Part shown: positions 1 to 8,055 of the stretch, in pieces | Layout: every line of letters begins with the position of its first letter | Position numbering within the stretch: the stretch's first letter is position 1 | Origin: Mycobacterium haemophilum DSM 44634 | Lineage (GTDB): Bacteria > Actinomycetota > Actinomycetes > Mycobacteriales > Mycobacteriaceae | Assembly (NCBI RefSeq): GCF_000340435.2 | Contig: NZ_CP011883.2 | Location: 1,150,607-1,214,606, forward strand | Reading direction: 5' to 3' | DNA: 64,000 nucleotides | The notes under the pieces: generated by a model | Databases searched by the model: none | Told to the model about the DNA's origin: nothing | Seen by the model: only the letters and a program-made list of their open reading frames with translations | Program-made: the position numbers and the translations under genes

Positions 1-405
1 GCCAAGGCGGCGGCATACCGGGTGCCGACGATCGCGGTCGACGGGATGGATGTCGTGGCGTGTCACGATGCTGCCCGCCAGGCCGCAGAGCATGTCCGCA
101 ACACAGGTGGTCCGTTCTTCGTCGAGTTCCGCACCTACCGATTCCGTGCGCATTCGATGTTCGATCCCGAACTGTACCGGGATAAGGCCGAGGTCCAGCG
201 GTGGCGCAAGCGTGACCCCATCCCCGCGTACATTAAGCAGTGTCGTGCTGACGACTCGCTCACGGACGACGATATTGCTGATATCGAAGAGGCCGCCAAT
301 GCGGAGATCGAGGCCGCTGTGGCGTTCGCGGAGGCCGGAACCTGGGAGAACGTTGAGGATCTCGAACGCGACGTGTTGACCCCCGTTGGGCAGGTGGTGC
401 GATGA
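1..405 (+). CDS. 2-oxoacid dehydrogenase E1 component, alpha subunit (3' part)
   Basis: This is the C-terminal 134 residues of a thiamine-diphosphate E1 alpha subunit (pyruvate, branched-chain or acetoin dehydrogenase type); the start lies before the window. The visible stretch FFVEFRTYRFRAHSMFDPELYR matches the conserved R-x-H-S-x-x-D loop of E1 alpha, and the charged helical tail is usual for the family. The stop codon overlaps the next start by four bases (ATGA), so E1 alpha and E1 beta are translationally coupled. The substrate cannot be told from this fragment. It decarboxylates a 2-oxoacid and passes the acyl group to the lipoyl arm of E2, encoded two genes downstream. Confidence 0.88.
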   Translation, partial: AKAAAYRVPTIAVDGMDVVACHDAARQAAEHVRNTGGPFFVEFRTYRFRAHSMFDPELYRDKAEVQRWRKRDPIPAYIKQCRADDSLTDDDIADIEEAANAEIEAAVAFAEAGTWENVEDLERDVLTPVGQVVR

Positions 406-1376
406 AGACCAGCTACCGCACCGCCGTTCACGACGCGCTACGCGACGCCCTGCGCGACGACCCTCGAGTCGTGTTGATGGGTGAAGACGTCGGGCGGTAC
501 GGCGGAACCTATGCGGCCTCTAAGGGGCTGCTCGAGGAATTCGGCCCCGAACGGGTGCGAGACACACCGCTGTCGGAGTTAGGTTTCGTCGGTATCGGAA
601 TCGGCGCCGCTCTGGGCGGCCTGCGACCGGTCGTCGAAGTCATGACGGTCAACTTTAGCCTGCTGGCGCTCGATCAGATCGTCAATACCGCTGCAGCGCT
701 TCGCCATATGTCTGGCGGTCAGTTCTCGGTTCCACTCGTGGTGCGGATGGCGACGGGTGCTGGGCGTCAACTCGCCGCCCAGCATTCGCATAGCCTTGAG
801 CCCTGGTATGCCCATATCCCGGGCATCAAAGTGGTTGCGCCGGCGACGGTGGCCGACGCCTACGGCATGCTAGGCGCCGCGCTGTCGGATCCCGATCCGG
901 TGGTGATTTTCGAGCATGTCCAGCTCTACAACACCTCAGCCGACGTCGATGCCCTGGCATGCACAGACATTTCTCACGCGGCAATCCGCCGCAGCGGATC
1001 TGACGTTACCGTGATCGCCTACGGCGGTTGCCTGCCCAAGGCACTCGACGCCGCCAATGAACTGTCGATCGCCGGAATTGACTGTGAAGTCGTTGATCTT
1101 CGGGTTCTTCGACCGCTGGATGATGACACGATAGTGGAGTCGGTTCGCAAGACTCACCGCGCCGTGATCGTCGACGAAGCCTGGCGCAGCGGCAGTTTGG
1201 CGGCGGAAATCAGCGCACGCATCGTGGAGAAGGCGTTCTTCGACCTCGACGCGCCGATCGCGCGGGTCTGCAGCGCCGAGGTCCCGATGCCGTATGCAAA
1301 GCACCTGGAACAGTCCGCCCTCCCGCAGCCGGACAAGATCGTCGCCGCCGTCCAGAGCCTCTTCGGTGATCGGTGA
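402..1376 (+). CDS. 2-oxoacid dehydrogenase E1 component, beta subunit
   Basis: A complete 324-residue E1 beta subunit of normal family length. It has the ThDP-binding region near the N-terminus (GEDVGRYGGTY, then PLSELGFVGIGIGAALGG) and the transketolase C-terminal domain (VIAYGGCLPKALDAA, VEVVDLRVLRPLD-like). It pairs with the upstream alpha subunit in an alpha2beta2 E1. The start overlaps the alpha stop, and its own stop overlaps the E2 start (GTGATGATG), so the three subunits form one coupled operon. The alternatives pyruvate, acetoin and branched-chain oxoacid cannot be separated by eye. Confidence 0.92.
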   Translation: MKTSYRTAVHDALRDALRDDPRVVLMGEDVGRYGGTYAASKGLLEEFGPERVRDTPLSELGFVGIGIGAALGGLRPVVEVMTVNFSLLALDQIVNTAAALRHMSGGQFSVPLVVRMATGAGRQLAAQHSHSLEPWYAHIPGIKVVAPATVADAYGMLGAALSDPDPVVIFEHVQLYNTSADVDALACTDISHAAIRRSGSDVTVIAYGGCLPKALDAANELSIAGIDCEVVDLRVLRPLDDDTIVESVRKTHRAVIVDEAWRSGSLAAEISARIVEKAFFDLDAPIARVCSAEVPMPYAKHLEQSALPQPDKIVAAVQSLFGDR

Positions 1377-2515
1377 TGATCGAGTTCACAATGCCTGCGC
1401 TGGGTTCGGACATGGATGAGGGAACCCTGGATGAGTGGCTGATCAAACCCGGTGACAAGGTAAAACGTGGTCAGGTGGTGGCCGTGGTTGAGACCACTAA
1501 AGCCGCCGTGGAGATCGAATGCTGGCACGAGGGCACCGTGCATGAACTGCTCGTCCCGGTCGGTGAAACCGTGCAAGTGGGAACGGTATTGGCGACACTG
1601 CTAGCCCCCGGTGAGAAGGCGAGGAGACCGCGCAAGGTCTCGGCCAAGCCAGCAGCCGCCGCGGCGGCGGCGCCTCGACGTCGTTGGGTCTCGCCGGCTG
1701 CGCGCCGCCTGGCGGCATCGTTGGGTGTGGACGTCGAGACCGTCAGCGGCACTGGACCACAGGGTGCGGTCACCATCGGTGACGTCGAACACGCTGCCGC
1801 GTCGATAGCGAAACCGAAAGCGCAGAAGCCCTCGACCGCCGATCGCGCCGCCCAGATGCGACGCTCCATCGCCGCCGCGATGAGCCGCTCGAAACGGGAA
1901 ATTCCGCATTACTACCTCGCCGACGAAATCGTGATGGAAAACGCGTTGAACTGGTTGACCGCCCGTAATGCTGAACGCTCCATCACTGAACGGGTACTGC
2001 CAGCCGTTCTGCAGTTGAAGGCCGTTGCTCTTGCCGCCCAGCGATTCGGTGAGTTCAACGGGTTCTGGTGCGACGACGCATTTCAGCGCGCGGAGGCCGT
2101 TCACGTTGGTGTGGCGATCTCACTGCGCGGCGGTGGCCTGGTGGCGCCGGCCATCCACGACGTCGCCGACAAGAAGCTCGACGAATTGATGAGCGACCTC
2201 ACCGACCTAGTTGCCAGGGCGCGTGCTTTCTCGTTGCGGAGTTCGGAAATGTCGGACCCGACCATCACGGTCACTAACCTCGGCGACCAAGGCGTCGACA
2301 CCGTCTTCGGGGTGATCTATCCACCGCAGGTGGCGCTCGTCGGTTTCGGTAAACCGGCGCAACGGGTTTGCGTGATCGATCGTGGGATTCGGGTCGTCAC
2401 CACCGTGCAGGGCACGCTGGCGGCGGACCACCGCGCGAGCGATGGCCACCGCGGGGCGATGTTTCTTGCGGCGATCAACGAGCTGCTCCAGCAGCCCGAC
2501 GTCCTAGAGAAGTGA
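1373..2515 (+). CDS. Dihydrolipoamide acyltransferase (E2)
   Basis: A 380-residue E2 core protein. An N-terminal lipoyl domain (about residues 1-78) carries the lipoylated lysine in the ETTKA turn. An Ala-rich linker leads to a peripheral-subunit-binding domain (about 102-140, SPAARRLAASLGVD). The C-terminal catalytic domain (about 160-380) ends with the DHRASDG motif that supplies the catalytic His and Asp. It transfers the acyl group from E1 to CoA. No E3 (lipoamide dehydrogenase) gene follows, so E3 must come from elsewhere. An acyl carrier protein follows after seven bases, which is unusual. Confidence 0.93.
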   Translation: MMIEFTMPALGSDMDEGTLDEWLIKPGDKVKRGQVVAVVETTKAAVEIECWHEGTVHELLVPVGETVQVGTVLATLLAPGEKARRPRKVSAKPAAAAAAAPRRRWVSPAARRLAASLGVDVETVSGTGPQGAVTIGDVEHAAASIAKPKAQKPSTADRAAQMRRSIAAAMSRSKREIPHYYLADEIVMENALNWLTARNAERSITERVLPAVLQLKAVALAAQRFGEFNGFWCDDAFQRAEAVHVGVAISLRGGGLVAPAIHDVADKKLDELMSDLTDLVARARAFSLRSSEMSDPTITVTNLGDQGVDTVFGVIYPPQVALVGFGKPAQRVCVIDRGIRVVTTVQGTLAADHRASDGHRGAMFLAAINELLQQPDVLEK

Positions 2516-2522
2516 AAGTACC

Positions 2523-2780
2523 ATGACGGCGACGAAAGACATTCGCGCTGAGGTGTTGTCCGTGTTGACGGCGATCGCCCCTGAAGTCGAGGCCGACGAT
2601 ATCGACGATGATGTGCTGCTGCGAGACCAAGTGGATCTCGATTCGATGGACTGGTTGAACTTCCTGCTCGGGATACACAAGCGGTTACAGGTCGATATTC
2701 CGGAGCGGGACTACGCCTCGTTGCGGACACTCGCCGACGTGGTCGGATATGTCGACAAGCATCGCGCCCAGCCGAGTTGA
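2523..2780 (+). CDS. Acyl carrier protein
   Basis: An 85-residue acyl carrier protein. The phosphopantetheine attachment site is Ser41 in the DLDSMDW motif, at the start of helix II, and the helix spacing is that of a type II ACP. It starts seven bases after the E2 stop, so it belongs to the same transcript. An ACP at the end of a 2-oxoacid dehydrogenase operon suggests that acyl groups made by the complex may be passed to a carrier protein rather than only to CoA; this is inference. No ketosynthase or acyl-ACP ligase lies next to it; the nearest ketosynthases are the KAS III pair at 22-24 kb. Confidence 0.9.
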   Translation: MTATKDIRAEVLSVLTAIAPEVEADDIDDDVLLRDQVDLDSMDWLNFLLGIHKRLQVDIPERDYASLRTLADVVGYVDKHRAQPS

Positions 2781-2860
2781 CCAGTTGCCGGGTCCAACGT
2801 CGCTTGATAGTGCGGCGCGGCCATGGATGCATTCGCCCGAGCCGGTGCGACACATCGAAT

Positions 2861-2880
2861 GTGAGGACTTTAGACCCTAT
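2861..2880. promoter_or_regulatory. DosR-type box upstream of the Rv0079-like gene
   Basis: The core AGGACTTTAGACCC at 2864-2877 differs from the DosR palindrome GGGACTWWAGTCCC at two positions. A weaker GGG..CCC element sits 22 bp further on (2886-2899). Its place shows that a translation start before 2880 is unlikely for the next gene. Confidence 0.7.
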
Positions 2881-2959
2881 TCAGCGGGTGTCGCGCCCGG
2901 CAAAGCTTCGGCTCAAGCCGCAGCCGAGTGTTGAGAACATGAGAAGGAAGGGGGGTCAC

Positions 2960-3754
2960 TTGTTTACGGTCGAGTCCTCGACGGTCCAGGAATTCCCCGA
3001 CATCGTCGTGTTCTCAAGTGGCCGGGTCTCGGGCTCAGCGGCCAACTATGCGGCACGTGCCGTGGGTCGAGTGTTGGAGCATCGGGGGGTCTCGGGGGGT
3101 GCTCGGGTGCGGCTGACCACCGCGAGTTGCGCCGATGGGCCGATGCTGGTGCAGGTGAATCTGGGGGTGCGTGACACCCTGGCACGCGTGCAGGCGGTCA
3201 CGGCAGGCATCAAAGATCTGCCCGCGGCGCTAACGCGGCTGGATCGTCAGATTGTGCGGGGGTTGGCGCCGTGGCGGCCTCGGCCCTGGCCCGATCGGAC
3301 CCGCCGGAAATTGACTGCGCCCGCAGACGCGCTAGTCACCCGTCGCAAATCCCAGGCGCTGCGGCGGGTGACACCGCTGCGGGCGGTGACGGTGATGGAT
3401 GCGATGGATTATGACGTGCACCTGTTCACCGACCTCGAGACGGGGGAGGACGCGGTGGTGTATCGGGCCGGGCCGTCGGGGCTGCGGCTGGCACGTCAGC
3501 GCCGTATGTGTCCGCCCGGACGGGCGCAGTCGCCAGCGGCGTGTGTGTCGCCGGTGCCGCTGATTGTGGATTCGCGTCCGACGCCGACGCTCACCGAGGA
3601 CGCCGCGGTGGACCGGTTATGTGAGCATGGCCTGAGATTCCTGTTTTTCACCGACCCGGTCACCGGTCGCGGGCAGCTGCTGTATGCGCGCTATGACGGC
3701 AATCTCGCGTTGATCACTCCGGGCAGCGACACGAACAGGGACGGTGCGTCGTGA
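2960..3754 (+). CDS. Rv0079-like dormancy-associated translation inhibitor (DATIN)
   Basis: Collinear with M. tuberculosis Rv0079, a DosR-regulon protein reported to bind the 30S ribosome and slow translation. Matching stretches are EFPDIVVFSSGR, GGARVRLTTASCADGPMLVQVNL, VMDAMDYDVHLFTDLETGEDAVVYRAGPSGLRLARQ and GRGQLLYARYDGNLALITP. The first half looks like a hibernation-factor (S30EA/HPF) fold and the second half repeats its C-terminal dimerisation motif. I chose TTG at 2960, giving 264 residues, because a strong AAGGAAGGGGG ribosome site ends just before it; ATG at 2939 is the alternative. The open frame upstream to 2777 overlaps the ACP gene and the DosR box and is not believed. The next gene starts at the stop codon. 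Confidence 0.88.
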   Translation: MFTVESSTVQEFPDIVVFSSGRVSGSAANYAARAVGRVLEHRGVSGGARVRLTTASCADGPMLVQVNLGVRDTLARVQAVTAGIKDLPAALTRLDRQIVRGLAPWRPRPWPDRTRRKLTAPADALVTRRKSQALRRVTPLRAVTVMDAMDYDVHLFTDLETGEDAVVYRAGPSGLRLARQRRMCPPGRAQSPAACVSPVPLIVDSRPTPTLTEDAAVDRLCEHGLRFLFFTDPVTGRGQLLYARYDGNLALITPGSDTNRDGAS

Positions 3755-4215
3755 TCATCAGCCCGGACGGCGAACACGACAACGTCGCTCGTGAGGTGGT
3801 TGAGCTCGAGCAGGGCGAGGCGATGCGGTTGTTGGCCAGTGTCGGACACGGGCGGGTCGTGTTCACCCAACGTGCGCTACCGGCGATCCGTCCGGTCAAC
3901 CACCTCGTCGACGCCGGTCGGGTGATCGTGCGCACCCGGCTAACCGCCAACGTGGCCACTGCGGTGCGAACGAGCACAGATTCCAGGGTGGTGGTGGCCT
4001 ATGAGGCTGACGAACTCGACCCGCAGCGGCGGACCGGCTGGAGCGTGGTGGTCACCGGGCTGGCGACCACGATCACCAACCCCGAGCAGATCGCCCGCTA
4101 CGAACAGCTGCTACAGCCGTGGGTCAATATGGCGATGGACACCGTGATCGCCATTCAACCCGAGGTCATCACCGGCATCCGCATCGTCGAAGACAGACAC
4201 GAAATGACCGAATAG
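3751..4215 (+). CDS. Rv0080-like flavin/pyridoxamine-phosphate-oxidase fold protein
   Basis: A 154-residue protein collinear with Rv0080 of the DosR regulon. Shared stretches are REVVELEQGEAMRLLASVGHGRVVFT, LPAIRPVNHLV, VVVAYEADELDPQRRTGWSVVVTGLA and YEQLLQPWVNMAMDTV. The split-barrel fold of this family binds FMN or F420; the substrate is unknown. GTG at 3751 overlaps the stop of the preceding gene (GTGATC), so the two are co-translated, as Rv0079 and Rv0080 are adjacent in M. tuberculosis. A related protein (Rv3129-like) lies at 18.4 kb. Confidence 0.88.
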   Translation: MIISPDGEHDNVAREVVELEQGEAMRLLASVGHGRVVFTQRALPAIRPVNHLVDAGRVIVRTRLTANVATAVRTSTDSRVVVAYEADELDPQRRTGWSVVVTGLATTITNPEQIARYEQLLQPWVNMAMDTVIAIQPEVITGIRIVEDRHEMTE

Positions 4216-4224
4216 CACGGCGAA

Positions 4225-4244
4225 TTCAGGACCAACGCCTCCTG
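4225..4244. promoter_or_regulatory. DosR-type box upstream of rip3
   Basis: The core AGGACCAACGCCTC at 4228-4241 lies about 95 bp before the rip3 start. It keeps the GGACCAACG half common to DosR boxes and a degenerate second half. No clear partner box is seen. Confidence 0.5.
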
Positions 4245-4336
4245 CGATGAGATAGCCCACGATCTACTGTCGGCGACATTGCGGCTGGTTGCACCCGGCA
4301 TCAAAAGGAAGACACCACCTTTGGAGGTTATTCGAC

Positions 4337-5482
4337 ATGGGCGGTATCCCGATGGGACGGATCGCCGGATTACCGGTCAGTGTCGACTGGAGCGTGATGG
4401 TCATCCTCTGGTTGTTCACCTGGAGCCTGGCCACCACGTTGCCCGCCACGGTGCCGGGTTACTCGAAAGAAGCCTACTGGCTGGCCGGGGCCTGCGGTGC
4501 CCTGATATTGCTTGGATCGCTGCTAGCGCACGAACTGACGCATGCGATCCTCGCCCGTCGTGCCGGCATCAAGGTATTCAACGTAACGCTATGGCTGTTC
4601 GGGGGCGTCACTCGCCTTGGGGGCGAAGCGAAGACGCCTAAGGAAGCGTTTCGGATCGCCGCGTCGGGTCCGCTGACGAGCCTGGCGCTCGCGGCAATCT
4701 TTGGGGGCGTGGCTTACGGGCTCGGCGAGCTGCGGATCGCGCACATCGCGGTCGGCGTCACGTGGTGGCTCGCAGGCATCAATTTGTTGCTAGGCCTGTT
4801 CAATCTGTTGCCGGGCGCGCCGTTGGACGGTGGGCGGGTTTTGAAGGCTTACTTGTGGCGCCGCCACGGCGACAGCGTGCGCGCCGCGGTGGGCGCGGCA
4901 CGCGCCGGGCGCATCCTCGCGTTCCTTCTGATCGCACTCGGGCTGGTGGAGTTTCTGGCGGGAGTCCTGATCGGTGGCGTGTGGTTGGCGTTTGTTGGGT
5001 GGTTCATCTTCGCCGCTTCCCGCGAGGAGGAGGCGCAGGTGACGACCCGACAAGCCATCGCCGGTGTCCAGGTCGCCGACGTTATGACGGCCCACCCCCA
5101 CACGGCTCCCGCCGACATCACCGTCGAGGATTTCATTCAGCGTTACTTGCTCGGCGACCGCCATTCAGCCTATCCGATCGCCGACCGCGACGGGTCGATC
5201 ATTGGGCTGATCACCCTGACGCAACTGCGCGGTATCGCGCCGAGCCAGCGCGCTGGCACCTTAGTGCGTGAGGCTGCCATACCCCTATCTCGGGTGCCCA
5301 CGGCGATACCACACGAACCACTCACCGCACTGCTGGAACGTGTGGGATCACCGGCCGATAACCGTGCACTTGTCGTCGACGCGGGCCGTCTAGTCGGCAT
5401 TGTCACCGCAAGCGATCTTAGCCGATTAGTCGACGTGTACCGGCTCGCGTCTCCACCGACGGTCGCCGCTAACCCGAAGTGA
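4337..5482 (+). CDS. rip3: Site-2 protease Rip3 (intramembrane zinc metalloprotease with CBS domains)
   Basis: Matches Rv2625c (Rip3), a DosR-regulon membrane metalloprotease. The product has 381 residues from ATG 4337, which follows a good GGAGG site; a longer frame from 4289 lacks one. The zinc motif HELTH is at residues 65-69 inside a membrane helix, and the second metal-ligand motif is in NLLPGAPLDGGR. Several hydrophobic helices fill residues 15-235, followed by a pair of CBS domains (about 245-370) starting at VADVMTAHPHT, which usually sense adenine nucleotides. It should cut membrane-bound regulators such as anti-sigma factors; its target here is unknown. Confidence 0.9.
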   Translation: MGGIPMGRIAGLPVSVDWSVMVILWLFTWSLATTLPATVPGYSKEAYWLAGACGALILLGSLLAHELTHAILARRAGIKVFNVTLWLFGGVTRLGGEAKTPKEAFRIAASGPLTSLALAAIFGGVAYGLGELRIAHIAVGVTWWLAGINLLLGLFNLLPGAPLDGGRVLKAYLWRRHGDSVRAAVGAARAGRILAFLLIALGLVEFLAGVLIGGVWLAFVGWFIFAASREEEAQVTTRQAIAGVQVADVMTAHPHTAPADITVEDFIQRYLLGDRHSAYPIADRDGSIIGLITLTQLRGIAPSQRAGTLVREAAIPLSRVPTAIPHEPLTALLERVGSPADNRALVVDAGRLVGIVTASDLSRLVDVYRLASPPTVAANPK

Positions 5483-5585
5483 GGCAAATTCGTTAAGGGA
5501 TTACCCGCGCCGACTGTGAATCTGGCGACGCGACACGCCGAGAAACCGTCGCAATATTCACACTCGGTGGAGTTGCGGTACCTGG

Positions 5586-6053
5586 TCACGCGGCCCGCGG
5601 TAGATCCGGTTTTGAGCTTGTCGCTTGTGATGTGGGTCCGCGGCGTGCGGCGACCCAGCCGACGTAGGTCAGGTATAGCCCGATCAGGGCAAGGCCGATG
5701 TAGACCGCAGCCCACACGGCAGTCGCGTCGATCGCCGAGTTTGCCATCGACATGAAGGTTTTGGGAAAGGCGAGAAGAAAGAACCCGCGCAGCGCGAGAA
5801 CCCAGCCGAGAAGGGACACGATGACCGCGGCAGCGCTTCGCCAGTACTGGTGAAGCGCGATGACGATAAGACCGCCCATGAGAAGAAAGGCGCCTGTCAC
5901 CCAGGGCCACAACGGGTTCGCCCCGAAGTCCGATAGTAGTGTTCGCATGTCGGGGGCGCGCACCACAATGATGACGGGGACGATGACGAAGAATGGGCCG
6001 AACACCCGGGCGAACATGCGCGTCCTGGTCTGCGACTCTGGTGAAGAGCTCAT
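5586..6053 (-). CDS. Small membrane protein with about four transmembrane segments
   Basis: A 155-residue protein starting at ATG 6053 after a clear GGAGG site; the open frame extends upstream through the DosR boxes, which is not believable as coding. Hydrophobic segments lie at roughly residues 14-30, 47-63, 68-92 and 112-135, with a short basic tail. I do not recognise a named family; the pattern recalls small integral membrane proteins of the DoxX/HdeD size class without decisive motifs. Two DosR-type boxes lie 88-124 bp upstream, so it is probably hypoxia-induced. Confidence 0.75.
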   Translation of the reverse strand: MSSSPESQTRTRMFARVFGPFFVIVPVIIVVRAPDMRTLLSDFGANPLWPWVTGAFLLMGGLIVIALHQYWRSAAAVIVSLLGWVLALRGFFLLAFPKTFMSMANSAIDATAVWAAVYIGLALIGLYLTYVGWVAARRGPTSQATSSKPDLPRAA

Positions 6054-6137
6054 CGCTGTACCTCCATCTGGTGTAACGACATGTTTGGGATGGTTGGATG
6101 CCCTAGCAGAATCAGAGCATTTCGCCGAATCCATGCG

Positions 6138-6179
6138 GTAGGGACCGAAGTCCCGCCCGTTCGGGCCATTCGTCAGCTC
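6138..6179. promoter_or_regulatory. Pair of DosR-type boxes upstream of the small membrane protein
   Basis: Cores GGGACCGAAGTCCC (6141-6154, nearly perfect palindrome) and GGGCCATTCGTCAG (6163-6176), start-to-start distance 22 bp. They lie between the sigma-factor stop (6217) and the membrane-protein start (6053), both on the minus strand. Confidence 0.85.
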
Positions 6180-6216
6180 AGCAGACGTGGGCACGCCGGG
6201 TGCCTACCAAAAGCCG

Positions 6217-6951
6217 TTAGGCTCCCTTTCGGAGGCATTGTGCGCCGCTTGTCGACGGCCGGTTGTACGCGGCGATCTCGATCGTGCGGATGTAGCCGCG
6301 CGCTGTGGCAAGATCGGCCAGCAGGGCGCGCAGTTGTCGTCGTCCTCGATGGAGTCTGGATCTGACTGTCCCATCCGGGATATCGGTGATCTTGGCGATC
6401 TCCTTACTGCATAGGCCCTCGATGTCGGCATAGTAAACCACGATGCGGAATTGTTCGGGCAGGGCCAGCATCGCCGCCATAATGTCGTTGTCTGGCAACG
6501 CCTTAAGGGCTTGTTCCTCGGTCGAAGGCAATTCCGTCGTCGAGTGCTGGGCGGCGGCGGCCAACTGCTGGTCGGTAATGTCGTCGGTCAGATACCGCAT
6601 GGGTTGGCGTTGCTTCTTCCGGTAGCTATCGATGTAGGCGTTGGCCAGAATCCGGTACAGCCACGCCCGGATACTGCTAGCCGGCCGTAACGATCCGAAG
6701 GCCGCATAGGCGCTCGCCATTGTTTCCTGCAGTAGATCCTCTGCGTCGCAGTGACTGTGGGTCATCCGCAGGGCTTGCCGATAGAGCGGCTCGAGCAGCG
6801 GGATGGCTTCGCGCTGGAAGCGCCTCCGCGCGTCGGCGTCGACGCCGGAAAAAGCGCGATTCGCAAACGATGCGTCCTTCAATGTCTGCCGAGCTACTGT
6901 CGCCGCGTGGTGTCGCGGAGCGTTGGCAGCCACCGTTGTCTCCTCAACCAT
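6217..6951 (-). CDS. ECF sigma factor, SigH/RpoE-like
   Basis: A 244-residue group 4 sigma factor from ATG 6951. Region 2 is clear (FQREAIPLLEPLYRQALRMTHSHCDAEDLLQETMASAYAAF, then AWLYRILANAYIDSYRKKQRQP), and region 4 is LPEQFRIVVYYADIEGLCSKEIAKITDIPDGTVRSRLHRGRRQLR. The closest remembered relative is M. tuberculosis SigH, but the N-terminus is about 30 residues longer and the C-terminal tail differs. SigH is normally followed by a zinc anti-sigma factor; none is adjacent here. A DosR-type box pair lies 200 bp upstream, so oxygen limitation may feed into this sigma factor. A longer frame from 7224 would read through those boxes. Confidence 0.85.
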   Translation of the reverse strand: MVEETTVAANAPRHHAATVARQTLKDASFANRAFSGVDADARRRFQREAIPLLEPLYRQALRMTHSHCDAEDLLQETMASAYAAFGSLRPASSIRAWLYRILANAYIDSYRKKQRQPMRYLTDDITDQQLAAAAQHSTTELPSTEEQALKALPDNDIMAAMLALPEQFRIVVYYADIEGLCSKEIAKITDIPDGTVRSRLHRGRRQLRALLADLATARGYIRTIEIAAYNRPSTSGAQCLRKGA

Positions 6952-7152
6952 GTGTAACGTCGCAGTGGCAACGACTCTATGGCTGCTAAACACGGGGCTT
7001 TGAGAGCCTTTGGTCCTCTCGGCAACGTACCTAAGGCCCGGGCTCGCCATCGAAGTGGCTTGTCGGACGACCACATCGTGTCTACGCCCGCAGCCAGGGG
7101 TTCGGCAGGTGCTCACGCGGCGACGACTGTCCACGGCCCAGCCGTGTGGGAA

Positions 7153-7194
7153 TTCGGGACCATCGGCGGTCGGCTGAGGGACCAACGCCCCTGA
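7153..7194. promoter_or_regulatory. Pair of DosR-type boxes between the sigma factor and the broken universal stress gene
   Basis: Cores GGGACCATCGGCGG (7156-7169) and GGGACCAACGCCCC (7178-7191), spaced 22 bp, in a divergent intergenic region; they could serve either direction. Confidence 0.8.
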
Positions 7195-7277
7195 ATGGCG
7201 CGGCAGAGAACTCGATAATTTCAACCAGAGCGCACCCCAGAAGCGCCACGGTTTTCAATTGAACGTGGGAGCTGAGC

Positions 7278-8005
7278 ATGCAGGATTCTGATCCGCCAGA
7301 ATCGGTTGTCGTTGGTATCGACGGCTCTAAAGCTGCAGTCGCCGCGGCTCTCTGGGGCATCGATGAAGCAGTTGCACGCAACATCCCCTCCGGTTGCTCT
7401 ACGCCATCGATCCACGCGGCATGGTCCGCGCAGACCCGGACAGTATCGCCCACAAGCTCGCCACCGCCGAGAACGCCGTTCGCTACGCGATCATGGCCGT
7501 CGAGGCATCTGGGGAGCCGGTCAAGATCGAGGTGGAGATCGTGCATGGACACCCAGCCACCGTGCTCACACGGGCATCACGATCGGCGGCGATGATCTGT
7601 GTCGGGGCATGTGGATCGCTTCAATTCGCCCGGAAGGGGGTGGGTTCGACCGCGTCGGCGGAGGCTCGAGTGCGGCGAGCACCGCTGCGGGCCTTGACCA
7701 CGGCTCGCGGTCGGCTGGATCGCCAGTTGGCGCCATGGATTCGACGCTATCCGGACGCGGACATTCGTCCCGTGACATTGCAGGGCACTATCGTCGATTA
7801 TCTGGCCGAGCATGCTCGATCGGTGAAGCTCGTCGTCGTCGGCTCGGACGGTCTGGTCCATGCGAACGAAGCCGGCAGCCCCGCTGGCCGCAGTGTGCTG
7901 CACGACACTGACTGTCCGTTGTTGATCGTGGGGCACAACTGTGATGGTTACACCGGCCGTGCCACGAGTCGGGAGAGTGCTCTTGCCAACCCGCCAGGTG
8001 CTTGA
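7278..8005 (+). pseudogene. Universal stress protein gene, broken by a frameshift and an internal deletion
   Basis: The first part reads a good UspA N-terminus (ESVVVGIDGSKAAVAAALWGIDEAVARNIP). After about 7385 the expected continuation (LRLLYAID) is in another frame, starting at 7394, as if one C were missing from the run at 7384-7388. That second frame then keeps the middle and end (VEIVHGHPATVLTRASRSAAMICVG, DRQLAPWIRRYPD, VKLVVVG, CPLLIVGHN) but jumps from GVGSTA to ARVRRAPLR, lacking about 40-50 residues around the end of the first Usp domain. Two independent lesions argue for a real pseudogene rather than one sequencing error. Rv3134c/Rv2624c-like copies elsewhere in the window are intact. 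Confidence 0.8.
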
Positions 8006-8055
8006 GGTCGACTCGAGACGCGACGTCGTGGCCCCAGTCGCTGTGCAGCAACCGA

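Noticed and set aside
2777..2959. Upstream extension of the Rv0079-like protein
   Set aside because: It would overlap the ACP gene end and contain the DosR box; a strong ribosome site lies just before 2960.
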